Below the pieces are notes generated by a model. It saw only the letters and a program-made list of their open reading frames with translations. It was not told the DNA's origin and made no database searches. A DNA stretch of 6,863 nucleotides, from NCBI GenBank assembly GCA_017523995.1, contig JAFWUX010000068.1:1-6863 (forward strand). The letters run 5' to 3'. Every line of letters starts with the position of its first letter. The first letter of the stretch is position 1. The stretch comes from Oscillospiraceae bacterium. GTDB lineage: Bacteria; Bacillota_A; Clostridia; Oscillospirales; Ruminococcaceae. A program made the translations under genes and the position numbers. This document shows, piece by piece, positions 1 to 6,430 of this stretch.

Positions 1-285
1 GCAGGTTTCCAAAGGGCGGCGCCCTTTGGTCGCACTCCGCAGAGTGCGAAATTCCCCTGCTTTAGGAGCTCGCAGGGGTGAATCCGATAAAACGATCCGG
101 TGGATCGTTTTTCGGAGAGGGGCGCCCTGCGATAGAGGGCGCCCCTAAGTGAATTGCAGCGCAATTCACTGGGAAACGCAACATCTTAAGTTGTTGGCAT
201 TGCTGCCCTCGACCCGCAAGCCTTTGAAAAGGCTTGCGCGAAACTTTTGATATGGGCACCATTCAAACGGTTTGTTTGAACCATT
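1..285. repeat. Gene-free array of consecutive hairpins
   Basis: No gene is supported here. Perfect inverted repeats follow one another almost without a gap: 9-17/21-29 (9 bp, loop GGC), 31-37/42-48 (7 bp, loop CGCA), 54-60/72-78 (7 bp, 11-nt loop), 89-98/102-111 (10 bp, loop GGT), 118-128/136-146 (11 bp, 7-nt loop), 148-157/161-170 (10 bp, loop AGC), 215-224/229-238 (10 bp, loop TGAA) and 262-268/274-280 (7 bp, 5-nt loop). An imperfect palindrome lies at 179-196. The stems are unrelated in sequence. The array lies downstream of the minus-strand operon, whose last stop is at 321-323, and runs to the window edge, so its full length is unknown. It could act as a transcription barrier or 3' RNA structure, or be a cluster of mobile hairpin repeats. 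Function is not established. Confidence 0.8.
89..112 (+). terminator. Candidate intrinsic terminator, possibly bidirectional
   Basis: A 10-bp perfect stem (89-98 with 102-111) with loop GGT ends in a run of five T (108-112) on the plus strand. The minus strand gives the same stem ending in four T. It could stop plus-strand transcription entering from the left of the window as well as the minus-strand operon. The T run is partly inside the stem, which makes it a weaker terminator than the classical form. Confidence 0.45.
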
Positions 286-320
286 ATTTGCCAACCATCT
301 AAAAGTTACATACCCGTTTT

Positions 321-1133
321 TTACGTTTCCTGCAGCGTTGTCAAACCAAAAAGGCGCAGGAGATACAGCCGGTCTGTCAGCGGCGCAATCGGCTTTGCGG
401 TATCGAGCTGCATTTCGAGCAGCAGCTCCGCGTCCTCCGGATACATCGGTTCCGGACGGTTCGCCGCAGTCTCCTGCCGGATCTCATGGAGTGCCATATC
501 CGGATCAGGGCGGAAGTCAATCGCGATTTCCGTAAACTCCCATGATTCCGCATCGGCATCCTCGCTGAGCGTTTCCCCGCTGAGATACAGCGCCTTGTCC
601 GCATAACGGATGCTGTACCCCGACCACAGCGGCTTGACCTCAAAGGTATCGAGCAGCGTGACCGCGCCGTCCTCCGCCTGCCCGTACCACAAAAAGACCG
701 GAAGTGCCGCCGTGCTGCCATCAATGGTATCGAGCCGGATCGCGACCATATCATCGCTGCCGGTGTCGCGCAGGTCGGCAAAGAACGCGCCCGCGATTCC
801 GGTCAGATCACCGCAGGGCGCGGGCTCCGCGGTCTCCGGCGTACCGGTATCCGGCAGAAGCTCCTCCCGCAGAAAGTCCAGATACGGCGCATGCGGATCG
901 GGCGCGGCGGTTGTTGTGGTTGTCACAGCGGTCTCCGGCGCAGTTGTTGTGAGGGTTGTCTGCGCTGCGGTTGTCTCCGGCGCAGGCATGGTAAATTCCG
1001 CCGCGGATTCGGTCTGCACAGCGGGCGGTGTCCAGCCCGTATAGAGCAGATATCCGCCTGCGGCACAGAGCAGCGCCAGCAGCACCGTCAGAAGGAGCAG
1101 TCCCCCGCTGCCGGATCTCTGTTCGCCGCTCAT
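321..1133 (-). CDS. Single-pass membrane protein with Thr-rich linker, unknown function
   Basis: 270 residues; no family is recognised. A short N-terminus (1-10, one or two Arg) is followed by a hydrophobic segment at about 11-32 (GLLLLTVLLALLCAAGGYLL), either a membrane anchor or an uncleaved signal sequence. Residues about 49-78 form a low-complexity Thr/Pro/Ala/Glu linker with runs of Thr, as in wall-spanning or surface proteins of Ruminococcus. Residues about 83-270 look like one acidic globular outer domain with a single Cys (107). The chosen ATG overlaps the stop of the upstream zinc-finger gene as ATGA (1130-1133), and no good ribosome binding site precedes it, so translation is probably coupled to that gene. 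It is the last gene of the three-gene operon and ends in TAA before the hairpin array. Real gene: high confidence; function: unknown. The outer-domain placement is inferred from the anchor and linker. Confidence 0.82.
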   Translation of the reverse strand: MSGEQRSGSGGLLLLTVLLALLCAAGGYLLYTGWTPPAVQTESAAEFTMPAPETTAAQTTLTTTAPETAVTTTTTAAPDPHAPYLDFLREELLPDTGTPETAEPAPCGDLTGIAGAFFADLRDTGSDDMVAIRLDTIDGSTAALPVFLWYGQAEDGAVTLLDTFEVKPLWSGYSIRYADKALYLSGETLSEDADAESWEFTEIAIDFRPDPDMALHEIRQETAANRPEPMYPEDAELLLEMQLDTAKPIAPLTDRLYLLRLFGLTTLQET

Positions 1134-1429
1134 TTCAGATAGATCACCAGCGCGATGATGTTGCAGATCAGCAGAATCACATTCACGGCAATCAAAGCGG
1201 TCTGGAGATGTTTGGCGCGTGCAGAGGGCAGCGCATAGACGGGATCCGGCTCCGGTTCCTGCTTCTTCGGCATCCGCGGATCGGGAATCGCGGATTTCGG
1301 AATCTGCTTCGGCTCCTCGGGCGGCACATAGCCTTCCGGATATTCACGCGGTTTATGGCAAAGCTGACAAAACTTCATTTTGTCAGCGTTCTCAGAATTA
1401 CAGTGCGGACAAATCCATGTATTGCTCAC
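1130..1429 (-). CDS. Tail-anchored protein with RanBP2-type zinc finger
   Basis: 99 residues from a GTG start. The frame stays open further upstream, but GTG at 1427-1429 is preceded by AGGAAAGAGGG (1437-1447) with 7-nt spacing, and the zinc finger begins directly after it. Residues 5-24 read W-x-C-x2-C-x3-N-x6-C-x2-C (W5, C7, C10, N14, C21, C24), matching the RanBP2-type finger pattern; such fingers bind one zinc and in known cases contact RNA or proteins. Residues about 30-65 are Pro/Lys/Glu-rich and probably unstructured. Residues about 76-98 are a hydrophobic membrane segment ending in a single Lys. The expected topology is finger in the cytoplasm with a C-terminal anchor. It lies 34 bp after the repeat-protein gene and overlaps the next gene by 4 bp, so it is mid-operon. 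The partner is unknown; a plain bacterial zinc ribbon is the alternative reading. Confidence 0.85.
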   Translation of the reverse strand: MSNTWICPHCNSENADKMKFCQLCHKPREYPEGYVPPEEPKQIPKSAIPDPRMPKKQEPEPDPVYALPSARAKHLQTALIAVNVILLICNIIALVIYLK

Positions 1430-1436
1430 AGTTGAT

Positions 1437-1447
1437 CCCTCTTTCCT
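1437..1447 (-). promoter_or_regulatory. Ribosome binding site that fixes a GTG start
   Basis: On the minus strand AGGAAAGAGGG lies 7 nt before GTG (1427-1429). No equally good site precedes any ATG further upstream in that frame, so it decides the start of the zinc-finger gene. Confidence 0.7.
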
Positions 1448-1463
1448 TGATTTCTGTATGTCG

Positions 1464-2915
1464 TCACGAGCGCACGCAGGCATCTGCAATGATGACACCG
1501 GCGTTCCGCAGATCCTCTGCACCGGCGGCAGGCTTGATGCACAGCCGGAGCGTCTCCGCCCCGCTGATATCCAGATCAATATGCAGCGCACCGCCTTTTT
1601 TCGTGATTGCGTATGTTTTCAGTTCTTTTCTGCCGTCGCCGATCTCAAGCAGCACAGTCGCATCCGGATCAAACCCTTTCAGCGGCACGGCTGTCAGCGT
1701 GAGCCTGCGATAGCCGTCCCCGATTCTGAATTCCGCGGTGCAGCTTTTTCTGCCGGAGAGCACGCCGTCATAGGAGCAGTAGAGATTGCCGGTTTCACTC
1801 TGATAGGTTTTGCCGTCCGAGCCGGTCAGCCCGGTGTCGGCAGCGGTAAAGTCACTGAGCGCCGGTTCTCCGAATGCAATGAGCTCCTTCGGCACAGCCA
1901 GCCGGATCTGTTCGAGCATCGCGGCGGGCTCGGCAGCATCGGGGAACAGCGCCTGCGCCTCTGCGGCAAGCTGCTCCGCCTTTGCCGTGTCACCGTCACC
2001 GAGCAGATTCTCCACCGTAACGGGCAATATCCGGAAATAGCTGTCTCTGTAGCTCTGCAGCGTATCGTCCACGGGATATGTTTCGCGCACCGCATCCGGC
2101 AGACTGCGCAGCGCATCGAACGCCGCGGCATAATCGCCTGCATCATAGCAGATGCGTGCTTTTTGACATGCATCGCTGTACTGTGCCTGCTGCTGCCGCG
2201 CCTTGATGCCGGCAAGCGTCTCATCCCATTGCGCCCTGTTGTCATCATCAAGCCCGCGGATATGCTCCGCAAGCGAAACGGCAGTATCGTAATCGCCTTC
2301 CGCCTCGGCAGCCGCGATCTGTTCCGCCGTCTCCGCACGCAGATGCTCCTTGCACTGCGCAAGCTGCGTCTCATAGTATCCCCGCAGCGATTGATCCTTC
2401 TTCGGGATTTTGCGGTACTGCTTCAGCGCCGCCTCATAGTCGCCGGATTGACAGGATGCATTCGCAGCCTGAATCATTTTCAGCCACATCTCGTGAAGCT
2501 GCACATCCTCAGAGAGCGGCTTTGCGGTCTCCGTAACCGCAGCAATGTCCAGATCGGTCAGCGTCTGCAGCAGCGCCTTTGCAGATTCGGCATCGGTCTG
2601 CTCCGCGAAATAGGCATCGCGGATTGCCTGCGCCTGCGCTTTGAGCTGTTCGGTGACACGCTCCGGCACATCGCCGTCAGGGAAGTCTGTCAGGCGGATG
2701 AGCCTTGCACTGTCATAGTCGCCGCTCAGCACGGCATCGAGCAGCTCCGCCGCCGGATCGCGCTGCACAGTCAGGATGCTGTTTTCGGCGCGCCGGATCA
2801 GAAAAAAGCCTTCCGCCCCGATGCCGCCGAGCAGCAGAACAATGCACAGCAGCAAAACTGCTCTGCGCCTGCGCAGTTTTTTCGTCTGCGCATCCTGCTG
2901 TAATTCCGCTGCCAT
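1464..2915 (-). CDS. Membrane-anchored helical-repeat protein with NPCBM-like C-terminal domain
   Basis: 483 residues. A basic N-terminus (KKLRRRR, 12-18) precedes one hydrophobic segment (about 19-40), predicting an inside N-terminus and a large outer part. Residues about 55-340 are Ala/Glu/Gln-rich and helical, with five copies of a GD-Y-x-x-A type motif at 65-70, 158-163, 207-212, 260-265 and 308-313, like the turn between paired helices of TPR repeats. Residues about 367-482 look beta-rich and recall NPCBM carbohydrate-binding modules: G-x-x-Y at the start, a GDGRKEL strand (426-432), then DISGAETLRL (449-458) and a final IIADACV. The NPCBM match is from memory of the family pattern and is weak to moderate. 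ATG is preceded by AAAGGGGG with 7-nt spacing and by a promoter at 2948-2976. It is the first gene of the operon. A wall- or glycan-linked scaffold role is inference. Confidence 0.85.
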   Translation of the reverse strand: MAAELQQDAQTKKLRRRRAVLLLCIVLLLGGIGAEGFFLIRRAENSILTVQRDPAAELLDAVLSGDYDSARLIRLTDFPDGDVPERVTEQLKAQAQAIRDAYFAEQTDAESAKALLQTLTDLDIAAVTETAKPLSEDVQLHEMWLKMIQAANASCQSGDYEAALKQYRKIPKKDQSLRGYYETQLAQCKEHLRAETAEQIAAAEAEGDYDTAVSLAEHIRGLDDDNRAQWDETLAGIKARQQQAQYSDACQKARICYDAGDYAAAFDALRSLPDAVRETYPVDDTLQSYRDSYFRILPVTVENLLGDGDTAKAEQLAAEAQALFPDAAEPAAMLEQIRLAVPKELIAFGEPALSDFTAADTGLTGSDGKTYQSETGNLYCSYDGVLSGRKSCTAEFRIGDGYRRLTLTAVPLKGFDPDATVLLEIGDGRKELKTYAITKKGGALHIDLDISGAETLRLCIKPAAGAEDLRNAGVIIADACVRS

Positions 2916-2922
2916 GCGCGCG

Positions 2923-2930
2923 CCCCCTTT
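2923..2930 (-). promoter_or_regulatory. Ribosome binding site of the repeat-protein gene
   Basis: On the minus strand AAAGGGGG is followed by a 7-nt GC-alternating spacer (2916-2922) and ATG at 2913-2915. It supports this ATG as the start. Confidence 0.65.
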
Positions 2931-2947
2931 CGACCGTTTCTGTCCCC

Positions 2948-2976
2948 ATTATATCATATTCCCCGATAAAACGCAA
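2948..2976 (-). promoter_or_regulatory. Sigma-A-type promoter of the three-gene operon
   Basis: On the minus strand TTGCGT (2971-2976) and a perfect TATAAT (2948-2953) are separated by exactly 17 bp. Transcription would start near 2941, giving a leader of about 25 nt. Upstream of the -35 box lies the A/T-rich heptamer tract of repeat copy A, which could act as an UP element. Confidence 0.75.
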
Positions 2977-2981
2977 GAAAT

Positions 2982-3111
2982 TCTGAAATTAGAAATTAGA
3001 AATTAGAAATTGCGGTGCCGCCTGCGGCGGCGGATTTATAATAGAGTGAGGAGATAGGAGTGAGAAGTGAGGAGTTGCGGTATGCGCTTCGCGCATGATC
3101 TTATAAATATT
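2982..3111 (+). repeat. Modular heptamer-hairpin repeat, copy A
   Basis: Two units lie in tandem. Unit 1: heptamers at 2982-3009 (one degenerate, then three TTAGAAA), TTGCGGT (3010-3016), hairpin 3017-3022/3026-3031 with loop TGC, then GGATTTATAATAGAG. Unit 2: heptamers TGAGGAG, ATAGGAG, TGAGAAG, TGAGGAG (3047-3074), TTGCGGT (3075-3081), hairpin 3082-3087/3091-3096 with loop TTC, then GATCTTATAAATATT (3097-3111). A second copy in opposite orientation lies at 6431-6543; a 37-bp core (3045-3081 against 6461-6497) matches at 36 positions. The copy sits between two divergent promoters and is transcribed from neither. It is probably a dispersed intergenic repeat, since it encodes nothing. The mechanism of spread is unknown. 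Confidence 0.85.
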
Positions 3112-3129
3112 CCTTGGTCAGCTATGGTA

Positions 3130-3246
3130 AAATTGGATGCGGGCACTGCCTACAGTAGATTATAAAAAGTGCGATTGATTCAGGAACACATAATGAAGCC
3201 AGCAAACACAAATCAGACCTTTAGCAAATTGGAGGCGGGCACTGCC
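3130..3246 (+). repeat. Pair of 21-bp direct repeats
   Basis: AAATTGGA, one variable base, then GCGGGCACTGCC occurs at 3130-3150 and again at 3226-3246, identical at 20 of 21 positions and offset by 96 bp. Only the second copy continues into a full hairpin (3234-3250); in the first the right arm has changed to GCCTAC and is followed by GATTATAAA, similar to the tails of the modular repeat units. The DNA between them (3151-3225) holds no gene or other signal I can support. Confidence 0.7.
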
Positions 3247-3250
3247 CGCC
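3234..3250 (+). other. GC hairpin just upstream of the peptidase promoter
   Basis: A 7-bp perfect stem (3234-3240 with 3244-3250) has a 3-nt loop ACT and ends 5 bp before the -35 box at 3256. It has no T run, so it is not a standard terminator. It could be a protein-binding site or another member of the short-loop hairpin class seen elsewhere in the window. Confidence 0.6.
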
Positions 3251-3255
3251 CGCGC

Positions 3256-3284
3256 TTGCATTATTGGGGGATTTGTGGTACAAT
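3256..3284 (+). promoter_or_regulatory. Promoter of the M16C peptidase gene
   Basis: TTGCAT (3256-3261) and TACAAT (3279-3284) are 17 bp apart, with an extended -10 TGG (3276-3278). Transcription would begin near 3291 and give a leader of about 36 nt. The frame stays open through this promoter, which argues against any start upstream of 3327. Confidence 0.75.
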
Positions 3285-3312
3285 ATAATTACATTGGCAG
3301 TTTTTCTGCAGG

Positions 3313-3319
3313 AAAGGAG
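3313..3319 (+). promoter_or_regulatory. Ribosome binding site deciding the peptidase start
   Basis: AAAGGAG lies 7 nt before ATG at 3327-3329, within a longer purine tract from 3310. No such site precedes the upstream in-frame ATG, which overlaps the promoter. Confidence 0.85.
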
Positions 3320-3326
3320 ATTATCA

Positions 3327-6206
3327 ATGCTGAATAAAATCGGAGATCAACTGCACGGGTTTACCGTCACACGCATCCGCGAATCCGAAGAACTGCGCGG
3401 CAGACTCGTCGAACTGACATTTGACCAAACCGGAACCGAACTCGTCTGGGTCGATAACGGACTTGAAAACAAGCTGTTTTCGGTCGCGTTCAAAACCCTG
3501 CCCGAGGACAGCACCGGCGTCTTTCATATTCTCGAGCACTCAGTGCTCTGCGGCTCGGATAAATACCCCGTCCGCGAACCGTTTGTCGAGCTGCTCAAAA
3601 GCTCAATGAACACGTTTCTCAACGCAATGACCTTTCCGGATAAGACCATGTATCCGGTATCCAGCCGCAACCTGCGCGATTTTCTCAACCTGACAGAGGT
3701 CTATCTCGATGCGGTCTTTGCACCGGCAATCCTCGAGAACCCCAACATCTTCTATCAGGAGGGCTGGCACATCGAGGAGGACGAATCCGGCACACTGCGC
3801 TACAAGGGCGTTGTGTTCAACGAAATGAAAGGCGCACTGAGCAGCCCCGATGAGCTCGCGGATTACAAAATGCTTGAGCTGCTGTTTCCGGATACCTGCT
3901 ACGGCTTCAACTCCGGCGGCGATCCGGCAGTGATCCCGACGCTGACCTATGAGCAGTTCAAGGAGACCTACCACCGCTTCTATCACCCCTCGAATGCGCG
4001 CATCTATCTGGACGGCGCCGTTCCGATCGAGGAAACGCTTGCCCTGATCGAATCCTATCTCTCGCGGTTCGGCAAAAGCGACAATCTGCCCGTCATCCGC
4101 ATGCAGACGCGCAAGCCCGCAACGGCAACGCAGTATTACGAGCTCGCCGCCGATGAGGAGCTGACCGATAAAAGCCGCCTGACAGCAGGCAGAATTTTCT
4201 GCGGCTGGGAGGAGCGTGCAAAGCTGATCGCCGTCCGGATTCTGCTGGATGTGATCTGCGGCTCGAACGAAACACCGGTCAAGCGCGCCGTGCTCTCCGC
4301 AGGTCTTGCGCAGGAGCTTGATATCGCCGTGGATGATTCCATTGCACAGCCGACCCTGCTCATCCATGCAAAGAACGTCACTGACGGCAAAGCAGATGAG
4401 ATTCTGCCGCTGATCCGCAAAACCGCGGCGGAGCTCGTCGAAAACGGTCTGGATTACAGCGCACTCGAAGCCTCTGCAAACCGTCTTGAATTCCGGCTGC
4501 TCGAACCCGATGAGCCGCAGGGACTTGACCGCTGCATCAACTGCATGGAAAGCTGGCTCTACGGCGGCGACCCGATGCAGAAGCTCGTCTATCACGATGA
4601 TTTCGCAACAATCCGCACGATGCTGAAGGAAAAGCAGTTTGAAGCGCTCCTGAAGGAACTGCTCCTTGCGGAGGACGGCACCGCCGTGCTCTATTCGCTG
4701 CCCTCGCATACGCGCGGCGATGAGGTGCGGCAGGAGGAGACAGACCGCCTCGCAAAGATCCGCGCCGCATGGTCAGAGTCCGATCTCGAAGCGAACCGCG
4801 CCCTGAATGCATCGCTGCAGAAGTGGCAGCAGACGCCCGATACCGCAGAACAGCTCGCAACACTCCCGACACTCCCGATCTCAGAGGTCAGCGAGATTCC
4901 CTCGTGGACAGAGACGATCGAGAAGCAGGCGGAAGGCGTGACCGTGCTGTTCCATCCGGTCGCATGCAGCGGCATTGTCCACCTGACGCTCAATTTCGCC
5001 ATGACGGATTATTCGCTGGAGGAGCTCAGCCTGCTCTCACATATCAGCTCGCTTTACGGCAAGCTCGCAACCACAAATTATACCGGACTTGCACTGCAGC
5101 AGGCGCTCAAGAACAAACTCGGCAGATTCATCACGAATCTGGATGTCAGCTCCAAAAAGGATGTCACCGCGGTCTGCACGCCGTATTTCACAGTACGCTG
5201 CAGCGTGCTGGAGGAGAAGCTTCCGGAAGCATTCGACCTGATCATAGAGGTGCTCAAAGAGACCGACCTGCGCCAGAAGGAAAAAATCCGCGAGATCATC
5301 GTGCAGGCAAATGAGCAGCTCAAGCAGCTCGGCGTGATGTCGGGTCATTCGCTCGGCGTGCTCTCGACCCTCTCGCGATATGCAGCAGGCGCGACCGTCT
5401 CCAGCGCAATCGCAGGTCTGCCGCTGATTCAGGCGACCGCAGCGCTTGTCCGCGATTTTGACGCGCGCTTTGACGCATTCGCAGACCTCATGCAGAAGCT
5501 CCAGACCGAGACGATCTGCCGCAGCCGCCTGATTTTTGCAAGTGTCTCCGCCGCAAAGGAGCATGATATTTCCGATCTCCTGCGCCGTCTGCCGGAGGGC
5601 ACACCGGTCACAGAAACCGCCGCATATCAGTCCGATCTGCCGGCGCGCATGGGCTATCAGATTCCGGCTCAGATCGGCTTTGCCGTGCAGGGATACTTCC
5701 TGCCGAAGGAGAAGTTCGGCTACAATGCGGGCTGGCGCGTGGCTGCCAAGCTGATCTCGCTGAGCTATCTCTGGAATGTAGTCCGCGTGCAGGGCGGCGC
5801 TTACGGCACCGGCATTGCGCTCCGGTATGACAGCATGCTGACGTATTCCTACCGTGATCCGTCACCTGCGCGGTCGCTTGAGGTCAATCGCGGCATCTCG
5901 GAATTCATCCGGCAGTTCTGCGAAAGCGACGAGCCGCTGGATAAATATATCATCTCGACGCTTTCGGATGACGATCCGCTGCGTTCGCCGCGTGAGCAGG
6001 CGTTCAACGCAGATGCGCGCTGGTTTGCCGGACGCACGAAGGACGAAGCGATCGCCGACCGCAAGCAGATGCTCTCGATGACGCGCGAGACGCTGCTGGA
6101 ATCCTGCGCACTCTGGGATACGTTTGCAGAGAACGGCGCGGTGTGCGTGTGCGCTTCGGAAAATCTGCTCGCAGACTGCGAAGACCTGACCATTGTCGAG
6201 TCATAA
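3327..6206 (+). CDS. Insulinase-family (M16C) zinc metallopeptidase, PreP-like
   Basis: 959 residues, close to the usual length of presequence-protease-type (M16C) enzymes. These ATP-independent enzymes cut short unstructured peptides inside a chamber formed by two halves. The inverted zinc motif HILEH is at 67-71 (H67, E70 catalytic base, H71), with the third ligand E166 in FNEMKG. The block around FPDKTMYPVSSRN (103-115) is typical of M16C. The middle part, very roughly 460-710, fits the M16C-associated region, and the C-terminal half carries the substrate-binding R820 and Y826 (RVQGGAYG), spaced six apart as in PreP. No signal peptide or membrane segment is seen, so a cytoplasmic peptide scavenger is likely. 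All active-site residues are present, so it should be active. It is a single gene, divergent from the membrane operon, with its own promoter and terminator. I assign no symbol because bacterial naming varies. Confidence 0.96.
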   Translation: MLNKIGDQLHGFTVTRIRESEELRGRLVELTFDQTGTELVWVDNGLENKLFSVAFKTLPEDSTGVFHILEHSVLCGSDKYPVREPFVELLKSSMNTFLNAMTFPDKTMYPVSSRNLRDFLNLTEVYLDAVFAPAILENPNIFYQEGWHIEEDESGTLRYKGVVFNEMKGALSSPDELADYKMLELLFPDTCYGFNSGGDPAVIPTLTYEQFKETYHRFYHPSNARIYLDGAVPIEETLALIESYLSRFGKSDNLPVIRMQTRKPATATQYYELAADEELTDKSRLTAGRIFCGWEERAKLIAVRILLDVICGSNETPVKRAVLSAGLAQELDIAVDDSIAQPTLLIHAKNVTDGKADEILPLIRKTAAELVENGLDYSALEASANRLEFRLLEPDEPQGLDRCINCMESWLYGGDPMQKLVYHDDFATIRTMLKEKQFEALLKELLLAEDGTAVLYSLPSHTRGDEVRQEETDRLAKIRAAWSESDLEANRALNASLQKWQQTPDTAEQLATLPTLPISEVSEIPSWTETIEKQAEGVTVLFHPVACSGIVHLTLNFAMTDYSLEELSLLSHISSLYGKLATTNYTGLALQQALKNKLGRFITNLDVSSKKDVTAVCTPYFTVRCSVLEEKLPEAFDLIIEVLKETDLRQKEKIREIIVQANEQLKQLGVMSGHSLGVLSTLSRYAAGATVSSAIAGLPLIQATAALVRDFDARFDAFADLMQKLQTETICRSRLIFASVSAAKEHDISDLLRRLPEGTPVTETAAYQSDLPARMGYQIPAQIGFAVQGYFLPKEKFGYNAGWRVAAKLISLSYLWNVVRVQGGAYGTGIALRYDSMLTYSYRDPSPARSLEVNRGISEFIRQFCESDEPLDKYIISTLSDDDPLRSPREQAFNADARWFAGRTKDEAIADRKQMLSMTRETLLESCALWDTFAENGAVCVCASENLLADCEDLTIVES

Positions 6207-6247
6207 AAGAAGCATCTCCGAACCCCGTTTTTTGATAAAAAAGAGTG

Positions 6248-6288
6248 AAGCCGCTGAAATGGGCGAAATGCCTGTTCCAGCGGCTTTT
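6248..6288 (+). terminator. Candidate terminator of the peptidase gene
   Basis: A 9-bp perfect stem (AAGCCGCTG 6248-6256 with CAGCGGCTT 6278-6286) encloses a 21-nt loop that can form a small inner stem (GGC/GCC). Four T (6285-6288) end it, and an A run precedes it at 6237-6242. It lies 41 nt after the stop codon. The T run is short, so some readthrough is possible. Confidence 0.65.
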
Positions 6289-6430
6289 GCACAAAAAGCG
6301 ATATCAAACATAAATCTTTGCGCAAACTTTTTGAAAAGTTGCATGCAACCGTCAAACTTTTGCCGATTTGGCACCCCTTAGTAGAGGGATACGCAAATTT
6401 TTACGATTCCCTTCATGATAAACAATTGTA
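6289..6430. other. A/T-rich intergenic DNA with palindromes
   Basis: No gene is seen. A hairpin AACTTTT-TG-AAAAGTT lies at 6325-6340 and overlaps a perfect 12-bp palindrome GTTGCATGCAAC (6338-6349). CAAACTTTT occurs twice, at 6323-6331 and 6353-6361. Nothing else is supported. Confidence 0.6.

Noticed and set aside
1380..2903. Plus-strand open frame of 507 codons opposite the helical-repeat gene
   Set aside because: It is longer than the gene beneath it, but the minus strand has a promoter, ribosome binding site, basic-plus-hydrophobic anchor, repeated motifs and operon spacing. The plus frame gives an Arg/Leu/Cys-rich product without domain logic, a common effect of GC-biased codons.
2985..3081. 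CRISPR-like array
   Set aside because: The repeats are 7 bp and contiguous, with no spacers and no cas genes nearby.
3264..3326. Peptidase start at the upstream in-frame ATG (3264)
   Set aside because: This would place the start inside the promoter (3256-3284) and lacks a ribosome binding site; the ATG at 3327 has one at ideal spacing, and the protein from there begins like other M16C enzymes.
3603..4709. Minus-strand open frame of 368 codons inside the peptidase gene
   Set aside because: The plus strand encodes the conserved M16C catalytic half across this region. The antisense frame has no ribosome binding site or recognisable domain.
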